From positions 1 through 39,869 of IMG/VR virus record IMGVR_UViG_3300021961_000231: a stretch of 39,869 nucleotides of DNA; one strand, 5' to 3'. The translations under genes were made by a program, and so were the position numbers. Source of the DNA: a virus. The notes under the pieces are model-generated. The model did not search any database. It saw only the letters and a list, made by a program, of their open reading frames with translations, and was not told the origin of the DNA. Of the stretch, positions 31,551 through 37,214 are shown piece after piece. Each line of letters begins with the position of its first letter. The first letter of the stretch is position 1.

Positions 31551-32287
31551 AAGGTTCAAAGCATCTCCGCGAGTGCGCTGTTTGCAAGTCCATTTTCAAG
31601 ATCCCCATTCTCAAGGGCAATCACAAAAGCAACCGCCAAACCTGCAGCCCTCTGTGTCATCGGCGGCTTGTAGGTCAGCGATCAACACCTTGGACAAAGG
31701 GTGAAATCGACATCATCGAACAGCTCAGCACGTCCATGCCGCCAAAGCGGTTGTATCTGACGTATTGCCGAATGGCTGCTGACCGTGGCTTCCCAAAACG
31801 TACAGAACCCGCATTCCGCTGCAAGCTGAGGTTGCTGGGCATCCCGTTGATGCCGGAGCTGGATTGGTACAGGCTGCAGCAACTGGCGGATATGTTCGGT
31901 AGTACGCGGCATTCAGTGGCAAAGCTGCTGAAGAAAGGCTTGAGGGCGGAGAAGGAGTCGCAGCATGGGAATCAGCCGTGGTTTGTTAGCCGTGCAGAGC
32001 TGCGCCGTTTTGCACGTAAGCATCCTGGGTTGCTGCGTGAATTTGACGCCGATGGTCTTTTCATTGCACTTGAGGACCGCAGCCTTGTTGAGCTGATCCT
32101 TGCCCAACCACTTGTGCGTCAGCCAAGCCGATACAACCCCACGCCAGTGAAATGCGTTGAGACAGGGAACGTGTACCCGAGTTACCGCGCTGCGGCTAGG
32201 GCCGTTTTTGTTGATGGTTCCGCTGTTCATGCTGCGGCACTGAGGGGGCATCGTGCTGGTGGTTACCACTGGGTTGCGCTGAAATAA
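31547..32287 (+). CDS. Multi-domain DNA-binding protein (zinc finger, HTH, NUMOD1-like)
   Basis: A 246-aa protein from GTG at 31547, which overlaps the rusA stop (GTGA). The first 40 residues hold a zinc finger (CAVC and CSPLC pairs). Residues 45-100 look like a Myb/SANT-like helix bundle (WTKGEIDIIEQLSTSMPPKR). Residues 105-165 are an excisionase/MerR-like HTH (LQQLADMFGSTRHSVAKLLK, then WFVSRAELRRFARKH). The last 45 (VKCVETGNVYPSYRAAARAV, then GYHWVAL) match NUMOD1, a DNA-binding module usually fused to homing nucleases. No nuclease domain is present, so a regulator is likely. The promoter at 32274-32302 overlaps its end. Confidence 0.65.
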   Translation: MKGSKHLRECAVCKSIFKIPILKGNHKSNRQTCSPLCHRRLVGQRSTPWTKGEIDIIEQLSTSMPPKRLYLTYCRMAADRGFPKRTEPAFRCKLRLLGIPLMPELDWYRLQQLADMFGSTRHSVAKLLKKGLRAEKESQHGNQPWFVSRAELRRFARKHPGLLREFDADGLFIALEDRSLVELILAQPLVRQPSRYNPTPVKCVETGNVYPSYRAAARAVFVDGSAVHAAALRGHRAGGYHWVALK

Positions 32288-32302
32288 ATTTAGGGATATA
32301 CT
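32274..32302 (+). promoter_or_regulatory. Promoter before the annealing protein gene
   Basis: -35 TTGCGC (32274-32279), 17-bp spacer, -10 TATACT (32297-32302), within TAGGGATATACTCCAGGTG. It overlaps the end of the upstream gene. The leader to the ATG at 32353 is about 45 bases, rich in C and A, with no Shine-Dalgarno box. Confidence 0.7.
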
Positions 32303-32352
32303 CCAGGTGGGTCCTAAGCCCGTCCTCACTCTCCGATCCACCGCACACACTT

Positions 32353-33051
32353 ATGGCCGATTTCCCCAATCTCGGGGCTGTCATCACTAAGGCCGACGTT
32401 GACACCAAAGGCACAGGCTCTTACGCAGCCGAGTATGTGAATTGGTGCCGTGTAGCTCACCTGCTACATGAAAATGCGCCTAACTGGCAGTTCCATCTAG
32501 TCCGCACCGCCGAAGACAGCCACGTCTGGCAATCGCCTAATGGCACCGCCTACGTCGTCGGTTGCTTCAGTGGTCCCGATGGCCTCCGTACGCCTGACTT
32601 CCCTCAGGCAATCATGGACAATCGAAACAATGCGATCGCATTTGAAAAGGTCACTGCTCGTGATCTCACGGATGCTCACCGACGTTGCCTATGCACTGCC
32701 GCAGCCGCGCAATTCGGATTGGCATGGCAACTATGGGCACGAGAGCCCGTCGAAGATCCGCACCGTGAAGAGGCACCTAAGCCAGCTCTTCAACAAGACA
32801 CGCCAAAGCCTGCGGAGCCAGCTAAGTCAGCGGCTAAGTCCACCACCAAGAAAGCCGCCGGAGTGGTTTTTCTGAAGGATGAAGATCTTGAGGAAGTCAA
32901 GGCTGCCGTCAAGGCTTACGAAAAGCGCGAGGAGTTGATTACTGCCTTCAAAAAGCAGTTCAACATCATGGCGCCACGTATCGCTGACCGTATCCAGTTC
33001 CCTGAGCACAAGGAGTTCATTGATCAATACATTGCCGCGAATCCTGCATGA
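32353..33051 (+). CDS. Single-strand annealing protein, Sak3/DUF1071-like
   Basis: A 232-aa protein. The N-terminal core (residues 20-130) has SYAAEYVNWCRVAHLLHENA, then AYVVGCFSGPDG and FEKVTARDLTDAHRRCLCTA with AAAQFGLAWQLWA. This fits DUF1071/Sak3, phage annealing proteins related to RecT/Erf in role. A Lys/Ala/Pro linker (130-170) leads to a helical end (DLEEVKAAVKAYEKREELIT). It likely pairs single strands made by the nuclease at 29403-30041. Its own promoter suggests stronger expression than its neighbours. Confidence 0.75.
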   Translation: MADFPNLGAVITKADVDTKGTGSYAAEYVNWCRVAHLLHENAPNWQFHLVRTAEDSHVWQSPNGTAYVVGCFSGPDGLRTPDFPQAIMDNRNNAIAFEKVTARDLTDAHRRCLCTAAAAQFGLAWQLWAREPVEDPHREEAPKPALQQDTPKPAEPAKSAAKSTTKKAAGVVFLKDEDLEEVKAAVKAYEKREELITAFKKQFNIMAPRIADRIQFPEHKEFIDQYIAANPA

Positions 33052-33230
33052 CCGCACGACGCCCTAAATCTCCAACTGAAATCAACCGGAAGAAAAACCG
33101 CTTCGTTGTTGCGGCCAAGCTTTCGGCTGATATTCACAAAGAGCTAAGGGCATACTGCGCCAAAACGGGGCAAAACATCAACCAAGCCCTGCGGCACATC
33201 ATCACCACCTTCCTGTCAACTCATGGCTGA
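33048..33230 (+). CDS. Ribbon-helix-helix DNA-binding protein
   Basis: A 60-aa protein: a basic lead (MTARRPKSPTEINRKKNR), strand FVVAAKLSADIHKELRAYC, then AKTGQNINQALRHIITTFL. This is the Arc/MetJ-like strand-helix-helix plan. As a small repressor type it is a candidate to bind the palindromic promoter elements. ATGA overlap with the annealing protein gene. Confidence 0.7.
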   Translation: MTARRPKSPTEINRKKNRFVVAAKLSADIHKELRAYCAKTGQNINQALRHIITTFLSTHG

Positions 33231-33519
33231 TTTTGCTTTCACCGCGAAATTCCGAATCATGGAAAATCGCAACCGCAAAAACGACAAGGCGCCCGAGGAA
33301 AACCTCGTGGTGGACTTCACCGCAACAGAAGCCGTCAAGGCTGCGAATTACCTGATGACCATGGCCGAACAGGCCGAGGCAAACGGCACCAAGATTCGCA
33401 TCTATACCGGCAAGGATCAGTTCACTGAAGAAACCGGTTTTTCTCTTTGGGGCGGTAAGTGGGGCAATAAAGGCTCCTTCAGCCCGCTCAAGCCCGAGTC
33501 CTCTGAAGCTTCCTTCTGA
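33223..33519 (+). CDS. Hypothetical protein of the recombination region
   Basis: A 98-aa protein starting MADFAFTAKFRIMENRNRKN, with DFTATEAVKAANYLMTMAEQ and a glycine/aromatic end (GGKWGNKGSFSPLKPE). The strand-helix-strand form and place after the annealing protein suggest a partner of single-stranded DNA metabolism. I do not know the family. Confidence 0.6.
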   Translation: MADFAFTAKFRIMENRNRKNDKAPEENLVVDFTATEAVKAANYLMTMAEQAEANGTKIRIYTGKDQFTEETGFSLWGGKWGNKGSFSPLKPESSEASF

Positions 33520-33854
33520 TGTCAACCATGATCATCCTCACCGATTCTCAAGTTGTTGAGCTGAACAACCGCATCGGGCAAATCCAACGCCTGATCGAAA
33601 ATGCTCAGATCATCAAGGCCGGTGGCACGCCCCAGCCCGCTGCTGTCACTGAAACAAAGCCCAAGGTGACTGTTCGGCGTCGCGCTCGCCGTAATTTGCT
33701 GAACGAAACCAAGGTTGTTGAAATCAAGCAACGCCTAGCCAGCAAAGAGTCGGCAACCAAGATTGCCAAATCCTTTGGCGTTCACGTCAGCACGATCAAC
33801 AACATCAAGTACGGGAAGAACTGGGCGCACATCAAAGTGCCTGTCAGTTCCTGA
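33519..33854 (+). CDS. HTH protein with coiled-coil N-terminus
   Basis: A 111-aa protein. Residues 8-35 form a coil (VVELNNRIGQIQRLIENAQI), a Pro/Lys/Arg linker follows, and residues 61-105 are a helix-turn-helix (NETKVVEIKQRLASKESATK, then IAKSFGVHVSTINNIKYGKN and W). The HTH is closely like that at 34955-35296, and like the module often found on HNH homing enzymes. Probably a small regulator or dimeric DNA-binding protein. Confidence 0.65.
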   Translation: MSTMIILTDSQVVELNNRIGQIQRLIENAQIIKAGGTPQPAAVTETKPKVTVRRRARRNLLNETKVVEIKQRLASKESATKIAKSFGVHVSTINNIKYGKNWAHIKVPVSS

Positions 33855-34095
33855 TTTCGCGCTGAGATTCCATCAGCTGCAGCTCAAGTGCTGCAATTCT
33901 GTTGGTGGCTTGCTGTAGGAGGTCCTGCTGCATAGACCAAGCGCGGTACAACTGAGCAGCGATGGGGCCTGCGTTTGGGGTGTTCTCCAGGCGTCGGGCC
34001 TCTTTTTCAACGCTGAACGCAGTCGTTGCATCGCGCTTCATCTGTAGCCATTCCCAAGCAGCGTCGTCCATGATTTTGGCGTGTACCACATTCAC
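33844..34095 (-). CDS. Antisense-oriented small gene in the early block
   Basis: An 83-aa frame from GTG at 34095, or 75 aa from the ATG at 34071. The residues (DDAAWEWLQMKRDATTAFSV, then GPIAAQLYRAWSMQQDLLQQ and ATNRIAALELQLMESQREIR) look coding, with a coiled-coil end. It converges on the HTH gene, overlapping it by 11 bp. No plus-strand gene fills this gap. It would need its own promoter. Confidence 0.5.
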   Translation of the reverse strand: MNVVHAKIMDDAAWEWLQMKRDATTAFSVEKEARRLENTPNAGPIAAQLYRAWSMQQDLLQQATNRIAALELQLMESQREIRN

Positions 34096-34121
34096 GGTAG
34101 GTAGAGCGTCAAGATCAAGAA

Positions 34122-34150
34122 TTACAACTTGCCGAAATAAGGGGTTTACT
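34122..34150 (+). promoter_or_regulatory. Promoter before the small-gene cluster
   Basis: -35 TTACAA (34122-34127), 17-bp spacer, -10 TTTACT (34145-34150) in AAGGGGTTTACTCC. It resembles the TATACTCC promoters at 30069 and 32297 with one base changed in the -10. The next gene starts at 34220. Confidence 0.55.
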
Positions 34151-34219
34151 CCTTGGGAATGCTGGCTACTATTCGCCCAACCGGAGCGATCCGGTCATCG
34201 CTACACACCACACAGACCC

Positions 34220-34354
34220 ATGAAAAACCTTGTCTCCAACACGATTCTCTTCCTGATCCCCACCCTCACCTTCGCCGCCATCTTCTACGACGGCCTCACC
34301 TACCAAGCCTCAAGCAACGCCCCCACCGTTCACCACGCAATCGTCATCAAGTGA
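34220..34354 (+). CDS. Small single-pass membrane protein
   Basis: A 44-aa protein: MKNLVSNTILFLIPTLTFAA, then IFYDGLTYQASSNAPTVHHA. Residues 4-22 form one transmembrane helix or a signal peptide. It is first in its operon. Early small membrane proteins of phages often block superinfection or act on host membrane proteins; here this is only a thought. Confidence 0.6.
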   Translation: MKNLVSNTILFLIPTLTFAAIFYDGLTYQASSNAPTVHHAIVIK

Positions 34355-34650
34355 GCTACGTCCTCCTCTCTTCCCAGTGCTGCGGCAAGGTCGCACCCGT
34401 CATCAGCACCAAGCAAAAGACCTACAAGATGTCGCCCAATCGCAATGGCGTTCGCGCTGATCGTGATCTTTGGCGCTTCTGTGCTGGTATGCCCTGCTAC
34501 GTCAAAGGTTGGCTTCAGGCTGAATGCACCATCATCAGCAAGCTAGAGGGTTATTCATGGCCCAGCTACCTAATCGAAAGCCATGATGGCCACAAATACA
34601 CCGTCAGCCAGCTTTATCTATCCCGTAGGCCCATCGAAGGCAAGAAATGA
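34351..34650 (+). CDS. Hypothetical protein with SH3-like pattern
   Basis: A 99-aa protein from GTG at 34351 (GTGA overlap); a longer ATG frame upstream runs through the preceding gene. Visible strands: SYVLLSSQCCGKVAPVISTK, MPCYVKGWLQAECTIISKLE and SWPSYLIESHDGHKYTVSQL. The last part recalls short beta-barrel proteins of cyanophages. Function unknown. Confidence 0.6.
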   Translation: MSYVLLSSQCCGKVAPVISTKQKTYKMSPNRNGVRADRDLWRFCAGMPCYVKGWLQAECTIISKLEGYSWPSYLIESHDGHKYTVSQLYLSRRPIEGKK

Positions 34651-34751
34651 TTGACAGGTGGGTGGTCCTCCCGAGGTGTCACCCTTACCGCTGCCTGTCA
34701 TCAACGGACGTTCCCGTGCCCCTCGAAAAGGTTTACGGACTGACACCTTAA
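34647..34751 (+). CDS. Possible 34-aa peptide
   Basis: ATG at 34647 overlaps the stop before it (ATGA) and the frame reads MIDRWVVLPRCHPYRCLSST and on to VYGLTP. The start fits the overlap style of the operon, but the same bases form a nested stem-loop, and the residues are not typical. Coding or structured RNA remains open. Confidence 0.3.
   Translation: MIDRWVVLPRCHPYRCLSSTDVPVPLEKVYGLTP
34652..34700 (+). ncRNA. Nested stem-loop, structured RNA candidate
   Basis: TGACAGG (34652-34658) pairs perfectly with CCTGTCA (34694-34700). Within it GGGTG (34660-34664) pairs with CACCC (34680-34684). No T run follows, so it is not a normal terminator. It sits in the 125-bp gap between the 99-aa and 59-aa genes and could control the downstream cluster. 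Confidence 0.35.
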
Positions 34752-34775
34752 GCACTCACCACCAATCCGCAAGTC

Positions 34776-34955
34776 ATGAACGAACTTCGTCGCTTTTACT
34801 TCACCATCCCTTCATCCGGTGCTTACGACTGGGTTGTAGCCGCCAGCTTTGAAGACGCCAAAATTGCGGCCTTTGAAGAATGGGCACCGCTCTACAACGA
34901 AATTAAATGGCTCACGCCTACTGACCACTCCGAAGTCAAACTTCCCGCGATCTAG
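34776..34955 (+). CDS. Small hypothetical protein
   Basis: A 59-aa protein: MNELRRFYFTIPSSGAYDWV, VAASFEDAKIAAFEEWAPLY and a short end. The strand-helix-strand pattern with FEDAKIAAF is natural. Its TAG overlaps the GTG of the next gene (TAGTG). Family unknown. Confidence 0.6.
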   Translation: MNELRRFYFTIPSSGAYDWVVAASFEDAKIAAFEEWAPLYNEIKWLTPTDHSEVKLPAI

Positions 34956-35296
34956 TGGCCGCCTCTAAAAAAGTTCTCACCGAGAACAATGTGGTCGAAA
35001 TTCTTCAGTCCACAGAAAACAACACGCAACTAGCCGCACGCTTTGGCGTCACTCGCCAGGCCATCTCACAGATCCGCAATGGCATCAACTGGACAAACGT
35101 CGCCCCGGAACTACCTCGCATCCCCGTTCGCGTCAAAGAATCAGTCCGTAAGGACTACCTACAGCGCAGGCCAAATTGCCACAAATGTCATGAATGGAAT
35201 GGCCATGAATGTTCCTACGGTTTCCCCGAGGCCATAGATGAACCATTTTTTGCCATTGGATGCGACCTCTATCGAAGAAATCCGGGCAGTGCTTGA
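34955..35296 (+). CDS. HTH protein fused to a four-cysteine module
   Basis: A 113-aa protein from GTG at 34955. Residues 7-47 are a helix-turn-helix (LTENNVVEILQSTENNTQLA, then ARFGVTRQAISQIRNGINW) homologous in look to 33519-33854. Residues 75-106 are a Cys module: C75-x2-C78, C86 followed by SYGFPEA, and C103 before DLY. The module returns in the 128-aa protein at 36104-36490. Zinc or iron-sulfur binding is inferred from the four Cys. Confidence 0.65.
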   Translation: MAASKKVLTENNVVEILQSTENNTQLAARFGVTRQAISQIRNGINWTNVAPELPRIPVRVKESVRKDYLQRRPNCHKCHEWNGHECSYGFPEAIDEPFFAIGCDLYRRNPGSA

Positions 35297-35432
35297 TCAA
35301 TGCCTTGATGCTTACTGGTCAGAGCGCTTTAACGAATTAACAATTGACCACCCGGCACGGATGCACGCTGCATTGCAGCCATTCATCAGCTATCAAGCTG
35401 AGAGGTGCCCCGTGTCTAATGCCGCCGATTAA
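35238..35432 (+). CDS. Small hypothetical protein
   Basis: A 64-aa protein, MNHFLPLDATSIEEIRAVLD, then QCLDAYWSERFNELTIDHPA. It overlaps the upstream gene by 59 bp, long for this operon, but the composition (helical, acidic then neutral) looks coding. Not recognised. Confidence 0.45.
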   Translation: MNHFLPLDATSIEEIRAVLDQCLDAYWSERFNELTIDHPARMHAALQPFISYQAERCPVSNAAD

Positions 35433-35616
35433 AGCAACCCAGACCCGTTACAACAGCCCGACACATTTTTGTTACGGCGCTGACTGGACCGGCTACGGTT
35501 TGCATTCCGGTTATGAACCGTGGTGTTGGGATGGCGCTGCCGTTTGGTGGGGGCCAATCTGTGACACCTATTCAGAAGCACTCAACCTTGCCAAAGAACA
35601 TGCTGAACGCCACTGA
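35419..35616 (+). CDS. Small Trp/Tyr-rich hypothetical protein
   Basis: A 65-aa protein from ATG at 35419: MPPIKATQTRYNSPTHFCYG, then ADWTGYGLHSGYEPWCWDGA and VWWGPICDTYSEALNLAKEH. Strong Trp and Tyr content with three Cys suggests a compact fold. The frame extends upstream but would lie wholly inside the previous gene. Confidence 0.55.
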   Translation: MPPIKATQTRYNSPTHFCYGADWTGYGLHSGYEPWCWDGAAVWWGPICDTYSEALNLAKEHAERH

Positions 35617-35872
35617 ACTTGATCAACGCCGCGCTGACTTCCTAGACATGCTTTATGAAACTTCTGGGCGCACAAACAAGCTTTACACCGGGCTGTGGGC
35701 TGAGTTCCAACAGCACCTGGCCGATAAATTTCGTGATCTTGATTATGAAACTATGCGCGACGACATTGTTCGTGCTGTTGGTGGTACTGATAACGATTTG
35801 GCTAAACGCCATGCTGATGTTGCCATTACCGTAATGACCAAGCATCTTATGGAGGACTGGGTTAAACAATGA
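35600..35872 (+). CDS. Small helical hypothetical protein
   Basis: A 90-aa protein from ATG at 35600: MLNATELDQRRADFLDMLYE, AEFQQHLADKFRDLDYETMR and DLAKRHADVAITVMTKHLME. Mostly helical. It overlaps its neighbours by 17 and 4 bases. Family unknown. Confidence 0.6.
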   Translation: MLNATELDQRRADFLDMLYETSGRTNKLYTGLWAEFQQHLADKFRDLDYETMRDDIVRAVGGTDNDLAKRHADVAITVMTKHLMEDWVKQ

Positions 35873-36102
35873 AGGTCACAGCGCCATTCCTGAACTGGCT
35901 TGAAAATCGCGCCTTGAATTTGCTTGCCAATAGCCCCCGTGTCGGCACGATTCAAATCAGAATGCGTGGATCACTGCTCACCTACATCGTGCGGGATTAC
36001 AACGATCCGCAATGTGAAGGGCGAACAGATGAAGAGATGGTCCCTGATGCGTTCAACCTAGAGCGGATCTTCCATCAACCCTCCTACGGCGAGGAAGAAT
36101 GA
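35869..36102 (+). CDS. Small hypothetical protein
   Basis: A 77-aa protein: MKVTAPFLNWLENRALNLLA, VGTIQIRMRGSLLTYIVRDY and an acidic end. ATGA overlap with the gene before it. The strand-rich middle suggests a small mixed fold. Not recognised. Confidence 0.6.
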   Translation: MKVTAPFLNWLENRALNLLANSPRVGTIQIRMRGSLLTYIVRDYNDPQCEGRTDEEMVPDAFNLERIFHQPSYGEEE

Positions 36103-36103
36103 A

Positions 36104-36490
36104 GTGATCCACCTCTTCAACAACAGGCTGATCCTTGAACGGCGAAAGCTGTCAGAGAATTGGCGCTGTCGTGTGCGGCTAGGTCCGAAAACTGAGCAGC
36201 AAATAGAGGTGGACCTTCAAACCCCTGATCTGCGTACCGCTTTCATACGCGCCAACAACATCTATCAAGCATTCCGCAAGGGCAAGCGGCTGCAACCATT
36301 AGAAGATTCCGAACCTACCGGCCATCGTTGCTGGGATTGCATTCAATGGGTGCCCACTCTCACCCACAATGGAGGTAACGGCTGTTCGCTTGGTTTCCCT
36401 GAAGCCAAAAGCTACGCGAATGGTCGTTTTGCCAACTTCTGCAGCCTTTACAGCGATGGAACCAACAGTGTTGAGTCGGACGGATTTTGA
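36104..36490 (+). CDS. Four-cysteine module protein
   Basis: A 128-aa protein from GTG at 36104. Residues 1-68 form a strand-helix domain (LILERRKLSENWRCRVRLGP, then TPDLRTAFIRANNIYQAFRK). Residues 76-115 carry C76-x2-C79, C94 followed by SLGFPEA, and C113 before SLY, the same module as at 34955-35296 with a longer loop. Probably metal-binding. Role unknown. Confidence 0.65.
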   Translation: MIHLFNNRLILERRKLSENWRCRVRLGPKTEQQIEVDLQTPDLRTAFIRANNIYQAFRKGKRLQPLEDSEPTGHRCWDCIQWVPTLTHNGGNGCSLGFPEAKSYANGRFANFCSLYSDGTNSVESDGF

Positions 36491-36629
36491 CGATGGTAGC
36501 TACATCGAAGTTTTAGAACCTGCCGATGGCGGTGAGATGTATTACCGCACTTGCTACAAAGGAGTTTGCAGGTACAGCTCAGATCTTTGGCAAGCACAGG
36601 TTTATCAACATCAGATGACTTCGCCCTGA
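36456..36629 (+). CDS. Small hypothetical protein
   Basis: A 57-aa protein from ATG at 36456: MEPTVLSRTDFDDGSYIEVL, then EPADGGEMYYRTCYKGVCRY. It overlaps the upstream gene by 35 bp, and its end overlaps the HNH gene on the other strand by 19 bp. A beta-type pattern with a Cys pair; function unknown. Confidence 0.5.
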   Translation: MEPTVLSRTDFDDGSYIEVLEPADGGEMYYRTCYKGVCRYSSDLWQAQVYQHQMTSP

Positions 36630-36943
36630 TCTAAGTCACGGGTGATCCAGTCCATGATTCTGGCCTCACCTATCTCCGACCAAAACGGCAAACTTCTATA
36701 CCAAACCCGCCAATCCTTATGCCCCTTACTCATATTGCACCCAAAGCAACACGCCACGAGATTGGTTAATTCACTGTTGCCACCTTTGGCCTTGGGTACA
36801 ACGTGATCAAGCGTTGGCGATCTACCTAATGGCTCAAAGCAATACGCGCAGTGGTGATTAAAGTGACTCAGAACGGCATCACGAAAACGACGTTTTGCCT
36901 CGTGCTTCGGGATTAACTCCGAGCCGTCAATGTGTTCAACCAC
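36611..36943 (-). CDS. HNH endonuclease
   Basis: A 110-aa protein. The HNH core is complete: C32-x2-C35, D46-H47 in PTLDHVVPKAKGG, N61 in LTNLVACCFGCNMSKGH with the second Cys pair. Phage HNH enzymes of this size either help terminase or act as mobile homing enzymes. It lies antisense at the end of the early block, away from terminase, which favours a free-standing mobile gene. Its start ATG at 36943 is 43 bp from the divergent 56-aa gene. Confidence 0.85.
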   Translation of the reverse strand: MVEHIDGSELIPKHEAKRRFRDAVLSHFNHHCAYCFEPLGRSPTLDHVVPKAKGGNSELTNLVACCFGCNMSKGHKDWRVWYRSLPFWSEIGEARIMDWITRDLDQGEVI

Positions 36944-36986
36944 AAGCCGCCGCTTGATTCTCTAAACGGTAGCGAACGAAACCTAA

Positions 36987-37157
36987 ATGGCTTACTACCT
37001 TAAGCTTCCGGACGGAACACGAGTGGGACCATTCTCAACCATCGTTGAGGCTCATGATTGGGCGCAACTGCGGAAGATCACTGATCATTCATTTCACCTT
37101 CTGCAGAGTCCAGATCTGCCATGCGAGATGAGGCACGAACAAGGGCCTGATCACTGA
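36987..37157 (+). CDS. Small hypothetical protein, last of the plus block
   Basis: A 56-aa protein: MAYYLKLPDGTRVGPFSTIV, EAHDWAQLRKITDHSFHLLQ and a short end. The first half looks like a small strand-turn-helix (GPFSTIVEAHDWA). It stands alone between the HNH gene and the terminator. Not recognised. Confidence 0.5.
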   Translation: MAYYLKLPDGTRVGPFSTIVEAHDWAQLRKITDHSFHLLQSPDLPCEMRHEQGPDH

Positions 37158-37161
37158 GCAA

Positions 37162-37187
37162 TAAAAAGCCGCCCCATCCAGAGCGGC
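37162..37187 (-). terminator. Terminator at the convergence of both blocks
   Basis: On the minus strand GCCGC (37187-37183) and GCGGC (37172-37168) form a stem with a 10-base loop, followed by five T and ATT. It ends the late block after dCTP deaminase. On the plus strand the stem is followed by CCGTCCCCC, so stopping in that direction is less sure. Confidence 0.8.
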
Positions 37188-37214
37188 CCGTCCCCCTTGT
37201 TCTCCAAGTCAATA

